The notes under the pieces are model-generated. The model had not been told where the DNA came from and did not search any database. It saw nothing but the letters and a program-made list of their open reading frames with translations. Below, piece by piece: positions 35,102 through 43,039 of a stretch of 64,000 nucleotides of DNA (position 1 is the first letter of the stretch; each line of letters starts with the position of its first letter). The translations under genes and the position numbers were made by a program. Origin of the DNA: DASWUZ01 sp036401375 (lineage in GTDB: Bacteria; Acidobacteriota; Terriglobia; Terriglobales; Acidobacteriaceae); NCBI GenBank assembly GCA_036401375.1, contig DASWVB010000012.1, positions 124,001 to 188,000 on the forward strand, written 5' to 3'.

Positions 35102-35782
35102 TCAGTCTCCGAAGGCCTGGTCTTCGTGCAGGTAGCTGATGACGAGACCGAGCGGGTTGGTGAGCAGCATCTGGTTGGGCACTTCCTCGCGGAAGCCGTA
35201 GACGACGTTCGCGGTCCAGCGCTCGCGCCTCTGTTCCTGCGGGTCGCCGACGGAGTGAAAGACCTTGTCGAATTCGATATGCGCACGGTAGGGCGCCTGG
35301 CGGGTGTCCTCAAGAACCACAGCCTTGATCTCGATGTCGACGTTCGCCGCTCCGGGGTCGAGCAGGAAGCCTTCGAGGGTCTTCGCCTTCGCGATATGCA
35401 AGAGCGTGGCGCTCTGCAGGTCGTTTGAAAAGAAGTTGAGGGACTCGGAGAAATCGCGCTGCAGGGTGGCGTGGTTGCGTCCGTAGTAGAGCTCCGCCCA
35501 GCGGGCGAGGTAGTATTTGCCGACGCGCTCTACCGGTAGTTTCGAGAAGTCGGCGTAGTCGACTACCTGTCCGCGGCCAAGGTCACTCACGGATATCACC
35601 AGCGGCTTCAGCCGCAGGGCCGCGGTCTGCGCGCGATAGAGCAGGGCAAGAAGAGTGAGCGCCACTGCGGACAGCACCAGGATTGCGATCTTGAGATAGG
35701 TGTTGGTAACGACCGGCTCCGCGTAAAGCTCCAGGAACTTCGCGCCTGCGTCGCTGACCGGGTAGTTGCTTTTGTCTGTCAT
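35102..35782 (-). CDS. trbF: VirB8/TrbF-type conjugal transfer protein
   Basis: A 226-residue bitopic inner-membrane protein: a short cytoplasmic N-terminus (GAKFLELYAEPVVTNTYLK), one transmembrane helix at about residues 31-50, and a periplasmic domain of the VirB8 fold beginning with RLKPLVISVSDLGRGQVVDYADF. VirB8-type proteins link the inner-membrane platform with the outer-membrane core. The gene begins one base or so after the TrbL-type gene stop. It is of the usual family length. Confidence 0.85.
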   Translation of the reverse strand: MTDKSNYPVSDAGAKFLELYAEPVVTNTYLKIAILVLSAVALTLLALLYRAQTAALRLKPLVISVSDLGRGQVVDYADFSKLPVERVGKYYLARWAELYYGRNHATLQRDFSESLNFFSNDLQSATLLHIAKAKTLEGFLLDPGAANVDIEIKAVVLEDTRQAPYRAHIEFDKVFHSVGDPQEQRRERWTANVVYGFREEVPNQMLLTNPLGLVISYLHEDQAFGD

Positions 35783-35783
35783 G

Positions 35784-36605
35784 TTAGTTCCCCATCGGGT
35801 TGACCCACGTGCCGCTGCGGCCGCCGAGAATCGATGCGGTGAGTTCCGGGATCTTCACCAGGCCGTAGATGCACGTAAAGAGGGTGATCAGGATCGCGGG
35901 CAGCAGGGTAAACGCGTTCGACAGAGTGATGGGGCCGATGACTCCCAGCATCCCCAACAGCACTTTCGAGAAGACGAAGATGAATGCCGATGCGATGACC
36001 TGATAAAAGCTGAAGCCGATGAAGGCCTTGAACCATCCCCAGAAGAGCCAGTCGAGCTTGGGAACGATGAAGAACGGAATGAAGATCGGCCCGATGAGCA
36101 CGCACACCGCCGCAGCGACGTAGCCGTAAGCAATGACTGCAAAGGCGACGGCCTGCATCGCAGCCAGTGCGATGGCGATCACGAGGACGGTCAGCTCCTC
36201 ATGGAAGCTGAAGACGCCCGGAGGCGAGCCCAGTTCGCTCTCGGCGGTGACGACGGCGTCCGCAATCTGCTGGGTCCGGTCCGATTCAATCTGCCCGGAG
36301 AGATTGAGCGCCTCTTTGGTGATGAGGTCGCTGAAGCTATAGCCGACGCCCGGTATGGGCGAGGAATAGTAGGTCAGCATTCCGAGGCCGAAGGAGATGA
36401 CGAGCAACAGGTCGGCGAACTTCGCGAAGTGAAAGCCGCCATGACCTTGCGAAGCAGACAAAGCGGCCTTCACGCCGAACCACACGATGAGGATGGCGGC
36501 CAGGCCGCGGAACATGTCCATGCCAGTCGCCTGAAGGGTCGCACTGTTCGCGACGAGTAACTGACTGATTGCCTGTCCGAGAAACGTAAACGGGTTCTGC
36601 TGCAT
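35784..36605 (-). CDS. trbL: VirB6/TrbL-type polytopic membrane protein
   Basis: A 273-residue inner-membrane protein with about six hydrophobic segments (for example LAAILIVWFGVKAAL, LLVISFGLGMLTYY, ELTVLVIAIALAAMQAVAFAVIAYG, VAAAVCVLIGPIFIPFF, LLPAILITLFTCIYGL). The GPIFIPFF...LFWGWFKAFIGFSFYQ stretch is characteristic of the family. It forms part of the inner-membrane translocation channel. It starts 3 bases after the stop of the TrbJ-type gene. Confidence 0.85.
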   Translation of the reverse strand: MQQNPFTFLGQAISQLLVANSATLQATGMDMFRGLAAILIVWFGVKAALSASQGHGGFHFAKFADLLLVISFGLGMLTYYSSPIPGVGYSFSDLITKEALNLSGQIESDRTQQIADAVVTAESELGSPPGVFSFHEELTVLVIAIALAAMQAVAFAVIAYGYVAAAVCVLIGPIFIPFFIVPKLDWLFWGWFKAFIGFSFYQVIASAFIFVFSKVLLGMLGVIGPITLSNAFTLLPAILITLFTCIYGLVKIPELTASILGGRSGTWVNPMGN

Positions 36606-36608
36606 GAG

Positions 36609-37439
36609 TCATCTCCCAGAGGCGCTGAGCGAGATCGAGCGGATGGAAGCGCTCACGCCCGACGTGACGACCTGCATGGCGCCGGGGAAGTTTTGCTGGA
36701 AGTAGATCGACTGATTGATGGCGCGGTTCTGGGCGTCGATCTGCTGCTTCTGCATCACAAGCTGCTGCTGCGCGGTCGCGGCAAGAATCTGGTTGGTGTC
36801 CTGCTGTGAGTGGATCTGAAGCAGGGTGGCAGAGTTGATCTTCGCCAGCAGGGCGCCCTGCGTCTGCTGGTTCGGGTCGAGCGAATAAGTATCGGACTCA
36901 AGGTTGGCGAGCTTCTGCGCAAACGCTTCGGAGTTCGCGCGCACCGCGCCGAGCACGGCGAGCGAAGACGTGGTTGCGCCCTCGACCAGCTCCGAGGTCG
37001 CATACTGGTTTGCCACAGTCGCCTGGGTGGTCGCATCGAGCGAAGCATAAGCGCCGCCAGGATAGTGTTCAACCTGAACGACCGCTTTGTTGTAAGCCTG
37101 CGTGGCGGATGTAACACCTCCGATGTTGAGGGCGTTCACCCATGCCGCGGTGTTGCCGTAGGTGTTTGGCGCGGAGAGGTCTGTCCATTGCGCGAAGTCC
37201 GACTTGTACCGCGTTGCGAGGTCCTGCGGCATCCGGGACATCTGGTAAGCGAGGTTGTACGCGGCGATGATCTGATTGCGCGTTTGAAGAGCGGTCGTGT
37301 AGGTCTGTTGCAGCTGACGGTACTCGTGAAGAGCGTTGGCGTAGTTGGTGGGATCAAAGACCGTCCACTGCGCGTGCGCGGCGGGTACAAGCGCAGACAG
37401 CAGGCCGAAAATTAATGCAAAGATTCTTCTTGGCTTCAT
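36609..37439 (-). CDS. trbJ: VirB5/TrbJ-type transfer protein
   Basis: A 276-residue exported protein. A signal peptide (residues 1-23, ending PAAHAQ) precedes a helical domain, FDPTNYANALHEYRQLQQTYTTALQTRNQIIAAYNLAYQM, typical of TrbJ, and a long Gln-rich helix near the end (QILAATAQQQLVMQKQQIDAQNRAI). VirB5-type proteins sit at the pilus tip or in the periplasm. The next gene starts immediately after its stop. Confidence 0.85.
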   Translation of the reverse strand: MKPRRIFALIFGLLSALVPAAHAQWTVFDPTNYANALHEYRQLQQTYTTALQTRNQIIAAYNLAYQMSRMPQDLATRYKSDFAQWTDLSAPNTYGNTAAWVNALNIGGVTSATQAYNKAVVQVEHYPGGAYASLDATTQATVANQYATSELVEGATTSSLAVLGAVRANSEAFAQKLANLESDTYSLDPNQQTQGALLAKINSATLLQIHSQQDTNQILAATAQQQLVMQKQQIDAQNRAINQSIYFQQNFPGAMQVVTSGVSASIRSISLSASGR

Positions 37440-37474
37440 TAGGTGTTGACTCCTTCATGTTGTCGGGGTGCCGT

Positions 37475-38710
37475 TTAGATATCGCCGGGGACGGTGTGGT
37501 TCTCGTAGGCGGGCAAGAGCATGTCCTGGGTGATGTAGACCTTGATCCGCTGGCCTTCGCGGATGGTGATCGTCGGTGGAATATTGATGAACTTGTCGAG
37601 CACGTTGGTGCTCGACTGCGACAAACTGGAAGCGATGCCGGACTTGTAAGAGTCGCTCCCGGACTGGTTGAGTCCGGCGGTAGAGTTCGAGCTCTGCCCC
37701 GCGCCGGCAATCACTCCCAGGGCGATCGAGGTACCGAAGATCTCGACGTAATGGTTGTTTACCTTGTCCCTGAGGCCGGTGTCCCCCACCTGATCGAGGC
37801 CGTGAAACTGGTCGAGGTCGACCGAGTATCCATCCGGCATCAACAGGCGATGGAAGGTTACGGCAAGGCGCTTCTGGCCAAAGCTCGCCACCTTCTGCAC
37901 GTCTCCGAGCAGGAAGGAACCTTCGGGAACCAGCACGTGCTGACGGTCCTGGCTATAGACCGGGTTGGTCACCATGACCTTCACCGGCCCCGCGAACTCG
38001 CCGTCGAGGCGGTTGGCGAGCACCGTGTCGATGGTCGTACCCTCGAAGATCACATACGGCTGTCCATGCGCGGAGTTGACGCTGACCTCGGGCGGGCGCT
38101 TGCTCGTGTCGGCCGCAGCAGGCGGCTGCGGCAGGGCTCCAGGGCGAGACACGTCACCGCTCTGCTTTGAGCGGACGATTGGGTCCTCTTCATCTGGCTG
38201 CGCCACCGATGCATGGACTGTCGCCGCATCGGCGGAGACGAGATTGGAGGCGAAGCGAGCCTTGAACGCAAGTTCACGCTCCGCATCGGCGACGGGATCG
38301 CGCGGCGGTTCAACCGTGGGCGCGAGCTGGGACGCGGGCACCGTGGCCGGATTTGCGGGAGCGAGAGACGCGCCCGGCGAGGATTGAGCGTTCGCGGACT
38401 TCTGTTGTTGCTCGACCTGACGCTGGCTCTCCGTGAGGTCTTGCGCCAGTTCCTGTATCTTCCGCTGGTTCATGTCCGTGGAGGTTGCAACGGGCGGCCC
38501 AACCGCCTCTTTCGTAGCAGGCTTGGCATGGTTCTTCGAGAACATCACCGCACCGAGGATCAGTACGGCGAGCCCTGCTACGACATAGCCTTGCGCCTGC
38601 CCGGGCACCACGCCCTCCGGCAGGCTTCGCGCATCCCGCAAGCGTGCGTTGTGGACGACCGCAGGCGGTTCCATCTCGGAGTTCTGTTTATCTTCTGGCA
38701 TCGCCATCAC
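37475..38710 (-). CDS. trbI: VirB10/TrbI-type outer-membrane channel protein
   Basis: A 411-residue protein with a cytoplasmic N-terminus, one transmembrane helix (GYVVAGLAVLILGAVMF, about residues 42-58), a Pro/Ala-rich periplasmic linker and the C-terminal TrbI domain (YVIFEGTTIDTVLANRLDGEFAGPVKVMVTNPVY...LVPEGSFLLGDVQ). These proteins span both membranes and gate the channel. The last residues IREGQRIKVYITQDMLLPAY are conserved in the family. It overlaps the TrbG-type gene by 4 bases. Confidence 0.92.
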   Translation of the reverse strand: MMAMPEDKQNSEMEPPAVVHNARLRDARSLPEGVVPGQAQGYVVAGLAVLILGAVMFSKNHAKPATKEAVGPPVATSTDMNQRKIQELAQDLTESQRQVEQQQKSANAQSSPGASLAPANPATVPASQLAPTVEPPRDPVADAERELAFKARFASNLVSADAATVHASVAQPDEEDPIVRSKQSGDVSRPGALPQPPAAADTSKRPPEVSVNSAHGQPYVIFEGTTIDTVLANRLDGEFAGPVKVMVTNPVYSQDRQHVLVPEGSFLLGDVQKVASFGQKRLAVTFHRLLMPDGYSVDLDQFHGLDQVGDTGLRDKVNNHYVEIFGTSIALGVIAGAGQSSNSTAGLNQSGSDSYKSGIASSLSQSSTNVLDKFINIPPTITIREGQRIKVYITQDMLLPAYENHTVPGDI

Positions 38711-39477
38711 CTGACGCCCTTCCGCGCAAAGGCGAGCCGGTGCTTGCCGATCTCGAGATAGCCCTTGTCGACTACCTTGGGGAGGACGTACGTGCCGTCC
38801 CTCAGTTGAAAGTCGACCAGCGCCGGCCTGCCATCCTTTACTTCGTAGACGGAAAACTTCTCGACCGCGGAAGACCTGATGTAGGTGAACCGGTCGTCGT
38901 GATAGATCGCGGCGATTGCGAACGCCTTGTCGTCATGGAAGGCATAGTCGAACTTCAGCCCGACGGTGGGATACTCCGAGCGGAACTGCTCGACGGCAGC
39001 GGCGGCATGGGCCTGGGCGAGCTGCGCCCCGGCGCGTGCGGCGTCGACCTCGCTAGCCGGCACCAGCTTGCTTGCGCCCTCGGCCGCCGCGACCGCCGAA
39101 GGACCGGACGGCTCGATCACAACCTTCAGATCGGGATCGGCCGACTCAACGTCGTCAAGCGTGAAGGTATAGACGGAGCCCTTGTCGGTGATCAGGTTCA
39201 GGTTCGAGTGGATGCCTTCCTTGGCCGGATGCAGGAAGCAGTAGTTGCCCACGGTGTCGATGATCCAGAAGTCCTTGTCCCCGGTCGCAACCTCCAGTAT
39301 CTTTTCCGTTGCCGGCAATTGAATGAGCGTCGTGTAATGCATCTTGGCGCGGACGTTGACGATGTCATTGGCGTGGTACTTCACGATGCGCGCCGTCTGC
39401 TGGCCGTGGGCCACGGTCGCGGCCAGACCGAGCAGTAATGACACGATGGGGGATGAATGGATAGGTGTTCGAGTCAT
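38707..39477 (-). CDS. trbG: VirB9/TrbG-type transfer protein
   Basis: A 256-residue exported protein from ATG 39477, whose first codon overlaps the stop of the TrbE-type gene (ATGA); the same frame stays open far upstream but there it only shadows that gene. A signal peptide ends near AHGQ (residues 1-25). The mature protein has VRAKMHYTTLIQLPATEKILEVATGDKDFWII and the C-terminal beta domain with YVLPKVVDKGYLEIGKHRLAF. It forms the outer-membrane core with the VirB10-type protein. Confidence 0.9.
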   Translation of the reverse strand: MTRTPIHSSPIVSLLLGLAATVAHGQQTARIVKYHANDIVNVRAKMHYTTLIQLPATEKILEVATGDKDFWIIDTVGNYCFLHPAKEGIHSNLNLITDKGSVYTFTLDDVESADPDLKVVIEPSGPSAVAAAEGASKLVPASEVDAARAGAQLAQAHAAAAVEQFRSEYPTVGLKFDYAFHDDKAFAIAAIYHDDRFTYIRSSAVEKFSVYEVKDGRPALVDFQLRDGTYVLPKVVDKGYLEIGKHRLAFARKGVR

Positions 39478-41963
39478 AGGGCTCCTTGACAATTGAGTGG
39501 GTCGGGGTGGTCGTGGGCAAGCTGGACGAGGCCCTGCTCCAGGCCGAAGCGGGCAAAGTACTCCTGCCTGCGAAGGTTGTCGCGAGAGTTGTTGGTGGCG
39601 ATCCAGTAAGTCAGTGCGTCGACTGCGAGGACCAGCTTCTTTGTTCCGCGCGGCTGCACTAACAGCAGCTCGCGCTTCGGCACCAGCGAATCGAGCAGTT
39701 CTATCTGGGTGTCGTTCAACTGGAAGATGTCGGCATAGAGCCCCCGGTCGATGTTCGGGTTTGACAGAAATATCTTCGTCGGGCACGACTCGTTGACGAT
39801 GTGCAGCATATCGGAGGCGGCAAGCTCGACCACCGACTGCGTGGCGAGAACCATGGCCGCGTTTTTCTTCCGCCAGGTCTTTTCGGCACGCGTGATCCAG
39901 TCGCGGATGGTCTTGTTCCTGAGAAAGATCCACGCCTCGTCGATCACGAAGACCTTGAACGTGGCTGCGTTCGCGGGCTTTTCGATCTCGGACGAAGCCC
40001 GCTGCAGCACGTAGAACAGCAGCGGCTCGAGCACGTCGGGGTACTCGGACCAGCCATCGAAGTTGAAGGTCTGGAAGCGCGAAAAGGTAAGGGTGTCTTC
40101 GACGTTGTCGAAGAGGTGCCCGAATTGGCCGGCCTGCCGGTCTCCGGAACGAATCCATCGATGCAGCCGTTCGCCAAGTGGCCCCAGAATGGACGCGACG
40201 TTGGTGAGCGTCCGTATCTCGGCGGGAAGCTTGTAGGCGCGTTCGATCGCGGCGAAGAGCGCCTTCTCATCGGACAGGGTCAGCTCATAGCGGCCACCCG
40301 CCTCGATCAACACGCGGAGAAACAGATACAGGAAGTTCAGGTTCTCATGGGTCGGTGCAAGCGAAAAGGGATTGATCGTAAAGCCAGGGTTCTTCAGGCC
40401 CACATTTAGGTAGGTTCCGCCAAAGACCCGCGTCAGCGTTTCATAGCTTCCACCGAGGTCGAAGATGAAAGTGAGCGGGGCGTACTTCTGGATCGACTGG
40501 AGCAGAAACGAAAGGGTAAAGGACTTCCCCGACCCCGTAGCGCCCAGCAACAAGGTGTGCGCCACGTCGCCGGCATGGAGGTTCAGGTAATAGGGAGTCC
40601 CATGCGTGCTTTCAAGTACGGCCAGGTGCTCCCGCTCCAGATGCGGGTTCCACTGGGAACCGGTATCGATGGTGAACAGAAAGGAAAGGTCGGCGTAGTT
40701 CGAGTTCGAGGCCCACTGTTTGCGCAGGTTGAACTGCCGGTTCCCCGGCACCGTAGCGAAGAAGGCATTGAGCAGGTTGTAGCGCTCCTCGTAGAGCAGC
40801 CCGTCGTGCTGGGTGAAGAGCTTCTGAAACTCCGCCACCGCGTGCTCGACCTTCATGAGGTCCTCGTCGTAAATCACCACCGACAGGGTGAACTCGCCGA
40901 AGGACTTTCCCTCCATGCCGATGGCCGTGAGAGCGTCACCCAGCTCGGCGACGGCCGCCGCCTTCGAGTCGTCGACCAGCTCGTCCTGAGGGCCGGCGGT
41001 CTGCCGGTCCTGCAGGTTCGAGAGGAAGCTGGTCTTTGAGTTGTGGTGATGGCGCCTGCGGCTGGCAATCTCTTTCCTGGTCCTGGCATTGTCGACCGTG
41101 CGCCACTCGGTGACGACGTGGAAGTTCGCGGGGACATCGAGCAGGCCCTTGAGCAGCAGGGGCCGGGTCTCGGACGGAAGCTCCTTCAAGGTAAGAACGC
41201 GAACATAATCATCGTCGATGCGCAGATGGCCACGGTGCGCTTCGAGCTCCGAGCCGCAGACCTGCCAGTCGAGATGCCGCGCTCCCGACAGGGGCGCGGC
41301 ATCGATTTTAGAGGGGCGGAAGTTTACGAGACGCCGGTCAAGCCGGAAGGTCTTCCCCGCCCCTGACAGCTCGACCGTGGTGTGGTCGCTTAGCTGCCCA
41401 CTCAAGCTTTGTACTTTCTGCTGCAACTGCAGCCGGTCGCGCTCGATCTGCTCGTAGAGCAGGACGCGCTCCCGGTTGCTCGAAAACAGCGCCCGCAAGT
41501 TGCGCAGCGACGAGCGCGGCTGCTTCGGCAGTCCGGCCAGCGTGCGAAGCAGGCCCGTCTTCGCGTGGCTGCCGTCGATCATCACGACCCAGTAAATCTC
41601 GATGCTGTAAAGCCGTTCGGCCTTCGCCTCAAGGAAGGCCGAACGCTGCTCGACTGCGGCGCGCAGCAGCGGGTCGTCATACTTGGCGTATGGCATGATT
41701 GGCCGGTTGCGTTTGAACAATATCTGATAGAGCCTCGTCCTCTCATCGAGCGACCGGAAGGCGGACTCGAGCCTCTTAGTTACGTAGTCGCGCTGCGCAC
41801 GGTGGAGGCTCTCATAATCGATGCCGCCGATCTTCAGGACCGCGCCGAGGTCGCCCGATTTGGTCAGAAAGCAGTGCTCGTCCCAGAAGCCGAAGAGGTT
41901 GATCTGGGCGGCGAAGGACCCGGCTTCGCGCCAGTCCTTCGATATCGTCTCAACCTTGAACAT
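39474..41963 (-). CDS. trbE: VirB4/TrbE-type conjugation ATPase
   Basis: An 829-residue ATPase, the largest protein of the transfer apparatus. Walker A is GATGSGKS at 474-481; Walker B is VFVIDEAWIFLRN, followed by WRKKNAAMVLATQSVVEL and NESCPTKIFLSNP. The N-terminal half is the usual VirB4 domain. It energises pilus and channel assembly at the inner membrane. Its start overlaps the TrbD-type gene by 14 bases. VirB4 is the best phylogenetic marker for the kind of element. Confidence 0.95.
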   Translation of the reverse strand: MFKVETISKDWREAGSFAAQINLFGFWDEHCFLTKSGDLGAVLKIGGIDYESLHRAQRDYVTKRLESAFRSLDERTRLYQILFKRNRPIMPYAKYDDPLLRAAVEQRSAFLEAKAERLYSIEIYWVVMIDGSHAKTGLLRTLAGLPKQPRSSLRNLRALFSSNRERVLLYEQIERDRLQLQQKVQSLSGQLSDHTTVELSGAGKTFRLDRRLVNFRPSKIDAAPLSGARHLDWQVCGSELEAHRGHLRIDDDYVRVLTLKELPSETRPLLLKGLLDVPANFHVVTEWRTVDNARTRKEIASRRRHHHNSKTSFLSNLQDRQTAGPQDELVDDSKAAAVAELGDALTAIGMEGKSFGEFTLSVVIYDEDLMKVEHAVAEFQKLFTQHDGLLYEERYNLLNAFFATVPGNRQFNLRKQWASNSNYADLSFLFTIDTGSQWNPHLEREHLAVLESTHGTPYYLNLHAGDVAHTLLLGATGSGKSFTLSFLLQSIQKYAPLTFIFDLGGSYETLTRVFGGTYLNVGLKNPGFTINPFSLAPTHENLNFLYLFLRVLIEAGGRYELTLSDEKALFAAIERAYKLPAEIRTLTNVASILGPLGERLHRWIRSGDRQAGQFGHLFDNVEDTLTFSRFQTFNFDGWSEYPDVLEPLLFYVLQRASSEIEKPANAATFKVFVIDEAWIFLRNKTIRDWITRAEKTWRKKNAAMVLATQSVVELAASDMLHIVNESCPTKIFLSNPNIDRGLYADIFQLNDTQIELLDSLVPKRELLLVQPRGTKKLVLAVDALTYWIATNNSRDNLRRQEYFARFGLEQGLVQLAHDHPDPLNCQGAL

Positions 41964-42261
41964 CGCGCCTCGCTATCCTGATCTCGACCGGCTCCCACTT
42001 CATGGGGTCGTACCTCCTGCGGAAGCTGGCCGAGTTGAACAGCACCCGGAGTATCTCGACGTCATACTTCGTGGCGATGCGTGCGACGACAACCCCGATA
42101 ACGAAGAGGCAGATTCCGCCGACCAGGGAGTGCAACAGGGTAAAGATCGCGCCCCCGGAGATGAGGGCAACGAAGAACAGCCGCCGCTCCGCGCCGAGTA
42201 CGGTCAGCGGACGGTTCATCGCCTTGTACACCCTGTTGCATCGCGCTCCGTCCGCTGCCAT
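41950..42261 (-). CDS. trbD: VirB3/TrbD-type membrane protein
   Basis: A 103-residue protein with two adjacent hydrophobic segments (LFFVALISGGAIFTLL and LVGGICLFVIGVVVARI, about residues 28-64), preceded by VYKAMNRPLTVLGAERR, the start typical of VirB3 proteins. It anchors the VirB4-type ATPase to the membrane. It overlaps that gene by 14 bases and follows the TrbC-type gene by 67 bases. Confidence 0.85.
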   Translation of the reverse strand: MAADGARCNRVYKAMNRPLTVLGAERRLFFVALISGGAIFTLLHSLVGGICLFVIGVVVARIATKYDVEILRVLFNSASFRRRYDPMKWEPVEIRIARRDVQG

Positions 42262-42328
42262 TTGTCCTCGCCTCCTTTTCCTTCAATTTCTACTGCTGGC
42301 TTCCACTGCTGGATCAGGCCGCGACTGA

Positions 42329-42658
42329 CTAGGGGAATAGCCAGGCCATGAAGTTCACCGCTCCGATGGCCATGCCGACGCCAAAGACGATGCCGGACAG
42401 GGTCTTCTTTGACTGTCCCTCGCCGTAAGCGAACATCAGGCCTCCGACCACGATGGCCACCAGGCTGAGGCCGGTGGCAATCGTCCCGGTGAAGGCTGTT
42501 TTGAGAACATTGACCGCGTTGTCCCAGGGATCGTTGCCGGCGTTCTGGGCATAGACTGGCAGCGCGGCCAGGAGCATGAGCGAAGGAAGCGCCAGTCTGC
42601 GAGCGCGCAGGCGCCAGCGAGGAAGGCGAGAGAGTTTCGTTAAGGTTGTCGTTTGCAT
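42329..42658 (-). CDS. trbC: VirB2/TrbC-type pilin
   Basis: A 109-residue pilin precursor. A long signal sequence (to about residue 38, ending LPVYAQN) precedes the mature pilin with two hydrophobic helices: NVLKTAFTGTIATGLSLVAIVVGGLMFAYGEG and SGIVFGVGMAIGAVNFMAWLF. It is the first gene of the transfer operon, so the promoter should lie in the 380-base gap upstream. Confidence 0.88.
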   Translation of the reverse strand: MQTTTLTKLSRLPRWRLRARRLALPSLMLLAALPVYAQNAGNDPWDNAVNVLKTAFTGTIATGLSLVAIVVGGLMFAYGEGQSKKTLSGIVFGVGMAIGAVNFMAWLFP

Positions 42659-43039
42659 GTTTTCCTCTCAGGGGTTTTCCGGCGAGTAGGCACTCCCGGT
42701 GGAAACGTCTGGCTTCAAGTTAGGGTCGGAGCAGTCGGTTGCAGTTGGAAAAGAATTCCAGCCGGTGTCCAAAAATTCCAACGCAGAGGAAAGAATCAAG
42801 CACACAATGCGCGGCGTCTGCCACGCCAGGCCCGTCGGGTGGGTCAGGGAAGTCCTCCCGCGAAAGCGGGAGCTCCGAAAAGAGGGTGGGAGACGGGCTT
42901 TCTCTCGGCAAACAGAAGGCGGGGAAGAGGAAGGCAGCAACGAAAGAGGCAGGGGAGAAAGCACGGTGGAGAAAAAAATAGGCAAGCAAAAAAAGGCGCC
43001 CGGCGAAGTCTGCCGAACGCCCAATCGAAATCAGGATAG
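42659..43039. other. Gap upstream of the transfer operon
   Basis: About 380 bases between the pilin gene and the ParB-like gene, both on the minus strand. Frames on both strands are open here because of purine/pyrimidine bias, but none looks like a protein. It should contain the transfer-operon promoter and has one strong hairpin, listed separately. Confidence 0.5.
42855..42872. promoter_or_regulatory. 7-base hairpin with GAAA loop
   Basis: CTCCCGC, GAAA, GCGGGAG: a perfect stem with a stable tetraloop when transcribed on the plus strand (TTTC loop on the minus strand). It lies in the leader of the transfer operon about 200 bases upstream of the pilin gene. No T-run follows on the minus strand, so a processing, attenuation or protein-binding role is likelier than termination. 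Confidence 0.45.

Noticed and set aside
35766..36560. 264-codon plus-strand frame opposite the TrbL-type gene
   Set aside because: It mirrors a membrane-protein gene in GC-rich DNA, has no family pattern and is rich in Asp/Arg as antisense frames of such genes are.
39478..40158. Upstream extension of the TrbG-type frame by over 220 codons
   Set aside because: It only shadows the TrbE-type gene; the signal peptide and the ATGA overlap put the start at 39477.
42720..42989. Frames on both strands in the leader of the transfer operon
   Set aside because: Purine-rich bias removes stops in several frames at once; none has a ribosome site or family resemblance.
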